Translations under genes and position numbers: made by a program
Shown here: one piece after another, positions 55,729 to 64,000 of the stretch
Position numbering within the stretch: position 1 is the stretch's first letter
Layout: each line of letters starts with the position of its first letter
The notes under the pieces: model-generated
The model's input: only the letters and a program-made list of their open reading frames with translations
The model's database searches: none
What the model was told of the DNA's origin: nothing
Source: Romanomermis culicivorax
Taxonomy: Eukaryota > Nematoda > Enoplea > Mermithida > Mermithidae
Assembly: GCA_963922205.1 (NCBI GenBank)
Contig: CAWUHX010000119.1
Span: 186,001-250,000, forward strand
Reading direction: 5' to 3'
Length of the DNA stretch: 64,000 nucleotides

Positions 55729-58700
55729 TCAAGGCTTTGGAGGTTGAGGAGGGGTGGGGGTAGATTCGATAGTTGCTTTCCGAGGGTAGAAAGGGGTTGT
55801 CTCATTTACATGCACCATAAATGTAATATTCTTATGGGAGTGTTGAAGTGTAACGTTGGGGTACATGAAATTTGTGACTGTATAGGGTCCGTTTTGGCGA
55901 GGGAGGAATTTGGGAGTCAGCCCTTGTTTACACGAATGATTTTTGTAGAGAATAAGATCACCTGCCTTGTAATGTATGTTCTGAGCAAGCTTGTTATACT
56001 GACGGGTATAGTGGTCTTGAGCTTTTTGCAAACTTTTCTGCACGGTTGAGAGGGCTTCTGTAAAATGTGATTTTACACGAAGGGCGTAATCGTCTAAATC
56101 AACCATGTAGGACGTGGGGAAAAAGTTTAAGGCTGCGTCTGACGGCAGATTAGCTTGCCTACCATGGAGTAATTCAAATGGGGGATACGAAGTGCTATCA
56201 TTTTTATGAATGTTGATCGAAAAATCGGCATAGGGCAGGTAAGTATCCCAATCAGTGTGATTTGAATTGATGTACATGCGGATATGGGTGGCTAGGGTTT
56301 GGTTGCAACGCTCAACTTCTCCATTGGCAATGGGATGGTATGGGGTAGTATGAATTTTCTGGGTATTGCATAGACTAGTGATCCGTGAGAAGAGATCGGA
56401 TACAAAATCGGAGCCACAATCACAATGGATGATTTTTGGGGACCCATGACGGCAAACAATTTTGGTTACGAATAATTTGGCGATAGTGGCTGCAGTGATA
56501 TCAGGGGTCGGGAATGCCTCTACATACTTTGTGAAATAATCGATGAAAATGACAATGAATCGGTTGCCGTCTTCAGTGAGGGGTAACGGTCCCATGCAAT
56601 CAACACCGACTCTATCAAATGGGCCAGTCGGCTGAATTGGTACCAAATTTGCATGTACTTTGTGCCTAAGAGCTTTCTCTGTCTGGCATGGGTGACAAGT
56701 TTTGCAGTAACATTCGATATCACGGCTCATTTGGGGCCAAAAATATTTTTGTCTGAGCAAGTGTAAAGTTTTTCGGGCTGCAAAATGACCTGTGAATTTG
56801 CTGTCATGATGAGAGGCAATGAGATGCTGGACTTGTGACTTGGGAATGTATAGTTTTGCTTGTTTGTCGACTATACGGAAGAGGATGTTTTGATGCACTG
56901 CCAATTTGATCAGGGTAAGGGGGTGTTTTTGGGCGATTTTTGCTAAAATACTTTTGACAGTTGGATCAGTGCGTTGGAGTTCGGCAAAATTTTTCTGTTG
57001 CTCTTCTTGTTCAGTTGCTTCAGCTTCCTAAACGGAATTGATAGTGAATATTTTGGGGCGGGTTTCTAATTGCTCAATATCAAAGGATTGTTTTGCTGTC
57101 TGTGAGGGGAATCGAGAAACTGCATCTGCGTTGCGGTTAGCAGTGCCTTTCTTAGGTCGAATGTCTAGCTGAATACCAGAGAGGGCTAATCCCCAACGGG
57201 CAATGCGAGGGGACGGGATTTCCTTCTGTAAGACTGTGCTGCAGTATTGGGGCATGAATGAGTAATTCTTTTAGCTTGGTGAATGCGTTTTGCTGTTCGG
57301 GGCCCCAGGAAAATTCCGAATTCTTTTTGAGTAGCGATGTGAGTGGGCTAGAAACTTGGGAGCAATTTGGGATGAATCTGCGATAATACGAGGGTAGGCC
57401 AAGGAATGACTTAACTTCTTTTGAGCTTTTGGGTGTGGGTATGTCATAGATGGCCTGTACCTTATGGGGATCTGGGGAAATGCCTTGCTGAGAAATGACG
57501 TGGCCTAAGTATTGGACTTGGGGCTGGCAGAATTTGCATTTTTGTATATTTAGTTTAAGGCCTGCTTGTGAGAATCGGGCAAGAATAGTGTCTAAACGTT
57601 CTAGCATTTGGGCATGGGAGTCTGCGAATACCAAAACATCGTCGAGATACACAAGGCATGTGTTCCATTGCAGACCCGAAAGAATAACATCCATTAACCT
57701 TTGGAATGTGGCTGGGGCATTGGTGAGTCTAAAAGGGAGGTAATTGAATTGATACTGGCCGGCTGAGCAATTAAAGGCCGTTTTTTCTCAGTCTGCTTGT
57801 GCTATGGGAATGGAATAATATGCATTGGATTGGTCGAGGGACGTAAAATATTTCATTCCACGTAGGGTGTGTAGAATTTCGTCTATGCGGGGCAGGGGGT
57901 ATGTATCTTTTTTGATTACTTTATTGAGGCCTCTAAAATCAATGCATAACCGATGGCCTCCGTCTTTTTTGGGAACTAAAACTGTGTTGGTACACCATGG
58001 GGAATTGCTCTGGCTTATGACACCTGCTGCTGGGAGTTGCTCAACTTCTGCTTGTATGATTTGCTTTTCTTTTGGGGACGTCGGATAAAGTTGTCTACGT
58101 ACGGGTTGGGAGCCATTGGTGTCAATGGTATGTGAAGCGAGGGTGGTTCTGCCTACGTCCATTTTGGATTTAGCTTATAATGTAGGGTACTTGGATAGGG
58201 CGCGTAGGAGTTGCATTTTTTCTGCTTCTGTCAGGTCACTGGAGGTTAAATTAACGTTTTCTTTTAACCATGTGAATGTATCAAAACGGTTGGGCTGGTT
58301 TTGCATGGAGGGGTTTACGTTAACGGAAGCATTTTTTTTGGGATGTAACAGGAGACTGTACCAATGCATGTTCCAGGGTAAAGAATTTGAGCTGTTTCTT
58401 GTGTGTTTAGGACCGATATGCGTATGCGATTGTTTTGGATTTCAGAGATACAAGCTGCGAAATGGACTTTGGGATTCTGCTTGGGTTTCGGAGTGAATTC
58501 GAGCTGTTTAACTTGTAGGTACGATTGGGCAAGGGGACAGTAAATTTGGTTACAGTACGGGGTGGTAATTCTAATTTTTCGTCTAAATAAGTTCCACCAC
58601 GGGTCGAAAGTGGGCTGTATTCTAGGCCGTCACAAGGTAGTATGACATTGCCAAATTTGACCTGTAATTTTTGATTGTTGATAGTGTATTCCGAAAATCG

Positions 58701-59057
58701 ACTGAGAAATTTTTTGCCTAGAAGGATGTCTGCTGTGCAATCTTTTTGGACATGGACCATGATTGTTTCCTGGATTGTTTGGGCTGTCACTGTGACAAAA
58801 GTGGTTCCTACAAAGTGAATCGGAAGATTATTTGCTGCTTTTGCTTGGACTAGCGGGGGTTTCATGTCTAACTGTAAAAGTTGAGCGATTCGGGAATCAA
58901 TGAGTAAGTAAACTGCACCAGTGTCAATCATGCCTTTTGTCATTAATTTGCCGTTAAGTGTGATTGGAATATGAGGGGTATGTTTCTCAGGTACATTTTG
59001 GGGTGGCTTATTTGATGCAGATTGGTGAATTTGATTAATGAGTTCGATTGCAGGAGT
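55729..59057 (-). pseudogene. pol: Protease/RT/RNase H/integrase region of copy 2, broken
   Basis: Protease (IDTGA, in the frame starting 58943) follows the env-like frame in phase. One in-frame TGA (59058-59060) and 38 codons separate the two recognised parts. Further damage is one base lost near 58523, a stop near 58174, TGA for Arg after QAD in RT (about 57788), a 254-bp deletion at 57237 removing the RNase H core, and a stop near 57030. The integrase part (55729-56904) is open for 391 codons, keeps HHCC and the six residues missing from copy 1, but reads CDCGSDF where copy 1 has CDRGSD. It cannot make an active polyprotein. Confidence 0.9.
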
Positions 59058-60941
59058 TCAGGGGGTATCAATATCGACAAGGACGTATTTCTGCTGCGTT
59101 TGTGCCCCATGACGATTAGCTAATTCTAAGAGAGCATGGCCGAATGATGGGGGTATGGTCTCATGTAAATGTCTGTTGTTTGATGGTATTTCGTATGCAT
59201 GTTCATGTGTGACCTGATGCTTTGGGGAGGGGAAATATTTTCGTAGAACCAGAAACAAATAAAAGACGCCTGCAATAACTACAGTAATAACGGCTAGATT
59301 GATAATGATTTGTAGGGGTCCTTTGAGTAAATTGTTTAATCCGTCCGTGAGACTTTGGGTGGTACTGGTTATTATATGTTCTTTGCCTTGACCCGCGCCA
59401 GAGAGTGTATTTCCGAGTGCTTGGCCAGTGCCTGAGATCATGTTGTAAACTGTATCTGAATTGAGAGACATTTGGGCGGTGTAATTGACGAGTTTTTTGA
59501 CAATGTTTTCGAGTGTGTGAGTTTTGTAAATGTATTGTTTCAAAAAGAGTAAGTTGGTTGAAATAGTTGCAAGTTGATCATGAAAAATGGCGGGTGTATT
59601 AAAATGGAAGAGGGAGAAATTTTGGTTCCAAACGATTTCTAAAGGTAAATTTGTGACATGCGGGGATCCAGTTTCACTGACCCATGTATTATTCTGTTTG
59701 TAAAGGGCTACATGCATGTGATGGCAGTCAACGGTTTGTGAGAAAGGGGTCAAATCGTTGCCTCCTGGATTTGAAAACATGAGTTCGGTTCCTACGAGAA
59801 TGGGTAAAAGTTTGTAGCATGTTTGGTTTATTTTGTGGTTGTAAAAGAATTTAGATGCGTTTACCTGCTTGCAAGGCCAGACTGTGAGGGCTTCTCCTGT
59901 GAATTCTGCTATGATATCGGTTCTCTGTAGGAATGCACGGGCTCCAAGGGTTGCATCAACGCGCAAAATTTGCCATATGAGATCAAGGTGACGCTGTGCC
60001 TGTCTGCATAATTCATTCCATATGTTTTTGAAATTTTGAATTTCGAATTCCTGGATTTTGTCTGCTGGATAATTGAGTTTCGCGTTAATGGGTTCAAAAT
60101 CATCAAAATCGTAGAGTGTAGTATGGGTTTCGTTGGTTTTTGGGGTTAAAAATGCGTTACGATGTGGTGTGCTTTTATCTAATTGTACAATAATGCCTTG
60201 TTCGGTGAGAATGCTGTCTTGGATTTCTGGGCAATTGGGGTTGGAAAATAGTGTGTTTTTAACCGAGAATGCACCTTGTAGTTCTTCTATTATCATGTGG
60301 GTTTGTGTGGGTTTGATGGGATGTGTGTTTTTGTATTCGAAGGAGCATAAGTTTTCAAATGCTGTTTCATTCCAGATAATGGATCCGTCAGTTGTTACAC
60401 AATGGCCTGATGTCGGTTTGCATGACCCTAGGTCACCTAATGTACCTGTCATAGATTTTCCATTCCAAGATGCTATTTGTCCTATTTCTATGATGACGTT
60501 AGTGACCGAGGTACAATGGTCTGTACAACACCATGTGTATTCTACGCTTAGGGAGTTATTTGTTGACCAAAATCCTGGTTGGGTTTCGTATAATTTTTGA
60601 CCGTTGTGTTCTTTGTCTATAACGATTGCCTTACAAACATGTGGGGTTAGATTTTGCATTTCAGTTTGGTCGAAGACAATACCTTTTGATCCAAAAAATC
60701 CTGTATTAGTACAAATTTTGCGTTTGCAAACACTGCATTTGTATGCGTCTGTAATGTGGGGCTTAGTGGAGGGGATATAGATTTTTCCAAATGTCTGTAG
60801 GGGTTTGTCTACTGTGGAAGGGGGCATGCATGATACAAGTTTTGGTATGCTGACTGAGTGACCGCTCAATGAAATTCCACACATTTGAAATTGGGCACTA
60901 CACGCTGTGGGGATTATTATACAAAGAAAAATACAAAACAT
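59058..60941 (-). CDS. Env-like membrane glycoprotein, copy 2 (627 codons)
   Basis: The frame begins with a signal-peptide-like start (MFCIFLCIIIPTACSA, residues 1-16). A cysteine-rich ectodomain follows, with a CC pair (EYTWCCTDHC), DGSIIWNETAF and many potential N-glycosylation sites. A membrane-proximal Gly-rich stretch (NMISGTGQALGNTLSGAGQG) precedes the transmembrane helix at about residues 546-567, then RKYF and a tail of 57 residues to a TGA. In copy 1 the codon at the TGA is Gln and the frame runs on into protease. Such a protein would sit in the ER and plasma membrane and could serve particle budding or cell-to-cell transfer, but fusion activity cannot be judged. I cannot assign it to a known viral glycoprotein class. 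It starts 25 bases before the gag stop, in a different frame. Confidence 0.82.
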   Translation of the reverse strand: MFCIFLCIIIPTACSAQFQMCGISLSGHSVSIPKLVSCMPPSTVDKPLQTFGKIYIPSTKPHITDAYKCSVCKRKICTNTGFFGSKGIVFDQTEMQNLTPHVCKAIVIDKEHNGQKLYETQPGFWSTNNSLSVEYTWCCTDHCTSVTNVIIEIGQIASWNGKSMTGTLGDLGSCKPTSGHCVTTDGSIIWNETAFENLCSFEYKNTHPIKPTQTHMIIEELQGAFSVKNTLFSNPNCPEIQDSILTEQGIIVQLDKSTPHRNAFLTPKTNETHTTLYDFDDFEPINAKLNYPADKIQEFEIQNFKNIWNELCRQAQRHLDLIWQILRVDATLGARAFLQRTDIIAEFTGEALTVWPCKQVNASKFFYNHKINQTCYKLLPILVGTELMFSNPGGNDLTPFSQTVDCHHMHVALYKQNNTWVSETGSPHVTNLPLEIVWNQNFSLFHFNTPAIFHDQLATISTNLLFLKQYIYKTHTLENIVKKLVNYTAQMSLNSDTVYNMISGTGQALGNTLSGAGQGKEHIITSTTQSLTDGLNNLLKGPLQIIINLAVITVVIAGVFYLFLVLRKYFPSPKHQVTHEHAYEIPSNNRHLHETIPPSFGHALLELANRHGAQTQQKYVLVDIDTP

Positions 60942-62701
60942 CGGCCAATAGAATGTTTTAGTGGAGGCGGCGGGGCACTGTATGTTTTCGTTGTGGCCGG
61001 TTTAGTGTTGGGGCTTTTGGTGTTGTCGTTTTGCGATTTTGAGCTGGGGGGTGGCCGGTTTGCAATCTGAACATTCTGTAAAACTTTAGAAGTTGAGTTA
61101 TGGGATGGGGTTTGGACTTGCTTACTTGTGGGGGTTGGTAGAAGTGTTTGGCGGGGGCGAAATTGGTAGGGTTCGGGGGTCAGGCCATGGAGAAGGGATA
61201 ACAAGTTGCGGCCTGTTTTCGATGGGGTTTCGGGGGCGGTGGGCGGCGTAGTGTCTTGCTTTCCGGGGATCTTGTAGCCTACGGGGATGGTGGGCGGCGA
61301 TTTTTCGATTTTTGCGGCTTCAGGCATGGGGGGTGGTGACATGGCGCACCAATCGGGTACGTCCAGGTCAAGGACGTATTCGTCACTACGGCGGTGGGTG
61401 TTGGGCATGATAGTTCCTAAAGTAGTCTGAGGGCCGTTAGTTATGGCGGGTAATTTTGAGTAAAATGCGGGGTCGTCAATGTCCATGAGAGGTTGGGGTT
61501 GCCTGTACTCAATGCAATTTTGAATATTACGATTTTGCTGATTTGGACAATATCTGCTTGTATGACCTCTCTGCTTGCATAGAAAACATTGAAAATTGGA
61601 GTAGGGTTTTGAAAGGCAGTTATCTGATCTATGTCCTGTTTGGGAGCAGTGGATGCATTGGCTTTTACAATCACGTGTACTGTGATTATTACGGAAACAG
61701 ATTTCACATGATTTTCGGGTACCTACTGATTTACAATTACGAGCTACGTGTCCGGTTTGTCCACACTGGAAGCATGTGGGCTGCCTAGGGGTGGTATTGT
61801 TCCTGTGAGCATTATTCCTGCTGAAAGTATTGTTACTGGAATTGTTGTAGCTACTCTGTTGTGGGGGTTGAGGTTTTTGTTTGATCTGCAACTGTAAATC
61901 TTTTACCTGTTGTTCTAACTGATGCAAAAGATCCTGTTGGTCTGTATTTCTGGTTAGGGAAAAGATGGGTTCGGGTTTTGGGGGTATGAAGGGAAGGGCG
62001 TTGGACTTTAACTCATTTCTAAGAATTTGCTGTTCAATGTAAGCTGCTTCGTCTGACATTTCTTTTAGAGTTGTGAACCTTCTATACTTAATTGCTTCCC
62101 TGATTTCGTTTTGCATGCCTTCTACAAAGAGGGGTTTTATGATCATTTCTCGTGCATCTGTGTTAAAGTTAGGGTAGGCAAGGGTTGCAAGATGTTCTAG
62201 ATCAAATAAGAAGTCCGTTACTGTTTCTGAACGCTTTTGTTTTCTTTCGCGTAAGAATTGTTGATGTAGCTCATTATCTCTGTTGTTTGGGAAAAATGCC
62301 TGTAATGCCACTTTATACTGCTCATATGTGTGGGGAGGGTTTTCGGAATTTGCTAAACTTTTGAATTTTGCTAACGCGGCTCCTCCTAAATGAATTTCTA
62401 AACATGCCAACTTTAACTGTACGTCTGTATCTTTCATGCCTTGGAGTGCCATGAATTGTTCTAATCTTTTGTTCCATTCACCAAAATGTTGGGTCACACC
62501 GCCCATGAATACTGTAGGTTTCGCGTAGAAATTATTTGCCATGTTATTACGAATGTTTGCTGTTCTTAGATCGTCTATTAGGGTAGGGTTTACTGTATTC
62601 TGATTCAATTGTGTGCGTAGGGTACGAAAATGTTCTGAAAATAAATCTTTTATCTGTTCTCTAACGATTTCTCCTAAATGATCTTGCGTTTGGTGGGTCA
62701 T
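60917..62701 (-). CDS. gag: Gag of copy 2, with four zinc knuckles
   Basis: Taken from the ATG at 62701 (MTHQTQDHLG), the start shared with copy 1, this is about 594 residues. The frame is actually open to an ATG at 62986 inside the 5' LTR. A capsid-type domain lies at about residues 60-220 (GEWNKRLEQFMALQGMKDTD, then HQQFLRERKQK). Four CCHC knuckles lie at about 309-384 (CFQCGQTGHVARNC, CEICFRNNHSTRDC, CIHCSQTGHRSDNC, CFLCKQRGHTSRYC), which is more than the usual one or two. A proline-rich tail of about 200 residues follows. It should form the particle and package the RNA. An 8-base length difference from copy 1 near 61000 changes the frame in which the tail meets the env-like start. Confidence 0.9.
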   Translation of the reverse strand: MTHQTQDHLGEIVREQIKDLFSEHFRTLRTQLNQNTVNPTLIDDLRTANIRNNMANNFYAKPTVFMGGVTQHFGEWNKRLEQFMALQGMKDTDVQLKLACLEIHLGGAALAKFKSLANSENPPHTYEQYKVALQAFFPNNRDNELHQQFLRERKQKRSETVTDFLFDLEHLATLAYPNFNTDAREMIIKPLFVEGMQNEIREAIKYRRFTTLKEMSDEAAYIEQQILRNELKSNALPFIPPKPEPIFSLTRNTDQQDLLHQLEQQVKDLQLQIKQKPQPPQQSSYNNSSNNTFSRNNAHRNNTTPRQPTCFQCGQTGHVARNCKSVGTRKSCEICFRNNHSTRDCKSQCIHCSQTGHRSDNCLSKPYSNFQCFLCKQRGHTSRYCPNQQNRNIQNCIEYRQPQPLMDIDDPAFYSKLPAITNGPQTTLGTIMPNTHRRSDEYVLDLDVPDWCAMSPPPMPEAAKIEKSPPTIPVGYKIPGKQDTTPPTAPETPSKTGRNLLSLLHGLTPEPYQFRPRQTLLPTPTSKQVQTPSHNSTSKVLQNVQIANRPPPSSKSQNDNTKSPNTKPATTKTYSAPPPPLKHSIGRCFVFFFV

Positions 62702-62931
62702 CCTTGGTTTGCATTGGGATTTCTGCTTAAATGCTTCAATTTTTGCTTCATGCTGTATTCGTTTAAATGTATCACTTAATGTCTCGTTGGAGGGGATTTC
62801 CAGTTTGCTTTCTACGAATACTGTCTTACTGTGGGAAATGATTACTACTGTATTATCTAATGCTTCTAAATGCCCGGATAAGAGTACACCTAATTGGGGG
62901 CAGGGAGTTCCAGTGGTTAACGTAACGGTAC

Positions 62932-62939
62932 GGTCACCA
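62932..62939 (-). promoter_or_regulatory. Primer-binding site of copy 2
   Basis: TGGTGACC on the minus strand, five bases after the 5' LTR, in the same position as in copy 1. The match to a tRNA-Trp-like end is only eight bases. Confidence 0.5.
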
Positions 62940-62944
62940 AAATA

Positions 62945-63842
62945 TGTAACGACCAGATTTGTGTGAGGTACTTTACTTCTAACCAATCAGTCGATACGGC
63001 CGGGACAAAAGGGGCACGGGTGGTACAAATACGGGGCGATAATACACGAACGATCGACGGTCGCTTGAACGTCGACAATACAAAAGGCGCTTCGATTTAT
63101 AATACGAACGGGGGCCTCGGTTTAAGTTGCTTTCGGATAATCAGCCGCTTGCAAATGTAGAAAAAGGATGGGGCGAGCGCGGAAGTCAAAAACGTAAAAC
63201 CACAAGAATAAGAATGAATCAAATCACGCTTTGCTTCTTCTTTTCTATGGCGATTTTGGCCACTCCCTGGGTGTCGCGGGAGGTTGAGCTTCTGTCCATC
63301 TTCTTCCGCCAATCGTTGTTTCCTGCTACGCTTTTTATGCTTACTTAGTTACGCCTCTCTAACGCTTTCCTGGTACTGTATGCTTTCTGTGCTTTGCTTG
63401 CTTCCTACGGTGGGCTTGGCCACACCTTTGTGCTTCTGTGCATGCTTCCTGTATCGGTTTCTCTGTATACACATGTTTTTTGGGGCCGCCGCTACCGTTA
63501 CACTTGAGACTACTGTCTGGCGGGGCTTCTAAATATTTTACTGTGTGCAGGTGTTGTTTACGATTTTTACGGGGGATTACGGTAGCTGTGGAATGTGTAG
63601 TTTAGTGTAGGTTCTAGGGGAACAGCTGCCGTTTGTGCAAATTAATTGGGGCATCTTAATTGGGCTACCGGTGTGTGAACGGATCAAAATAAAGTACTTC
63701 ACGTAATTTTGTAGGAATGTTTGGGTGTGAATCCCAGACACCCTTGAGATGATAAAATGTGAAAATAAAATAATATCTAATAAATGTCTATCACATACAG
63801 TATGCTACATATTTACAGTACTGCTTTAGCAGGTAACTTACA
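62945..63842 (-). repeat. 5' LTR of copy 2
   Basis: 898 bp, TGTAACGACC to AACTTACA on the plus strand, so the outer tip has two changes from GTTACA. About 24 differences from the 3' LTR by eye, of which about 14 are CG versus TG or CA. Confidence 0.92.
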
Positions 63843-64000
63843 GGTGCATATAATTTTCAACTAGCAACTGTAGAAAAAGTTTACTGTAGTTGATGCCAGT
63901 TGAAGGACAAGATGCACGATGCTGCAGAATATACTTTTTCACAGACATAGACAGTTTTTTTGAGAAAGAATGAAAATCCAGTATAAAGGAAGTGAATTTT

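Larger units (their letters stand above)
54800..63842 (-). mobile_element. Ty3/Gypsy-type LTR retroelement copy 2 (gag, env-like, pol order)
   Basis: 9043 bp on the minus strand, with two 898-bp LTRs (54800-55697, 62945-63842) and a perfect 4-bp target duplication GGTG (54796-54799, 63843-63846). Same gene order as copy 1. Gag and the env-like frame are each open from end to end; pol is broken by stops, a frameshift and a 254-bp deletion. It lies in a composite repeat whose related uninterrupted copy reads AAGTCATGTGCATATAATTT at 3682-3701, effectively an empty site. By eye the LTRs differ at about 24 of 898 positions. Confidence 0.96.
52018..64000 (+). repeat. Composite repeat copy D, interrupted by LTR copy 2
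   Basis: It begins at AGGTGGCGCGACAGCGTCAA (52020). Module to about 52485, 97-bp array 52490-53225, linker, then the fold-back segment from 53413 (ACTAGTTTATTAGAAAATG, then CCCCGATGGGGC). The LTR element at 54800-63842 sits inside this segment. The segment resumes at 63843 with GGTGCATATAATTTTC and continues into its right inverted end (GCTGCAGAATATACTTTTTC at 63921-63940), which runs off the window. Without the LTR element the copy is about 2.9 kb long so far. Confidence 0.8.

Noticed and set aside
1-64000. CRISPR array, rRNA genes or bacterial operon
   Set aside because: The tandem arrays lack spacer-repeat structure (whole units are repeated), no rRNA-like sequence is visible, and splice sites, LTR elements and hAT elements mark this as animal DNA.

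Overview
This is a repeat-dominated, AT-rich invertebrate (metazoan) nuclear window. The sequence does not fix the phylum. Clues are animal-type transposons (hAT, MULE, mariner-like, CR1-like and APE-type non-LTR, Ty3/Gypsy LTR), a spliced type II membrane protein exon of probable Star/FkbM type, and an animal URB2 homologue. Differences between the two LTRs of one element are mostly CpG versus TpG/CpA, which suggests germline CpG methylation. I lean towards an arthropod but cannot prove it.

Only two host genes can be supported. The first is a minus-strand first coding exon at 833-1208, a signal-anchor protein with a good splice donor whose later exons lie outside the window or beyond a repeat-filled intron. 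The second is an intronless 846-codon gene at 48869-51409, whose C-terminus has the Urb2/Npa2 ribosome-biogenesis signature. A TATA-containing candidate promoter lies near 21880.

Everything else recognisable is mobile or repetitive. (1) A modular composite repeat occurs about five times (1-565, 1715-3945, 11622-14945 inverted, 15095-17440, 52018 to the window end). It consists of a unique-sequence module, an array of ~97-bp tandem units, a linker, and a fold-back segment with ~200-bp inverted ends. (2) A MULE at 9202-10304 has tips made of 18-bp tandem repeats. (3) A decayed C-rich coding-like segment lies at 17.6-18.9 kb. (4) A ~9.5-kb hAT element (33292-42763) carries its own decayed transposase tail and has been invaded by several smaller hAT-like elements, most with visible 8-bp target duplications. 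More such elements follow to 47 kb. (5) A non-LTR endonuclease fragment at 47.2-48.3 kb is split by a TA-flanked mariner-like MITE.

The most unusual system is a Ty3/Gypsy-type LTR element present twice on the minus strand: 23352-32600, and 54800-63842 nested inside a composite repeat. Both copies place a membrane glycoprotein-like (env-like) region between gag and pol. Its transmembrane segment and tail run in the same reading frame into protease, RT, RNase H and integrase, so the layout is gag, env-like, PR, RT, RH, IN. Nothing follows integrase except the polypurine tract and LTR. Both copies are broken, but at different places, which shows that the env-to-protease frame was ancestrally continuous. 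All boundaries and similarities were judged by eye.
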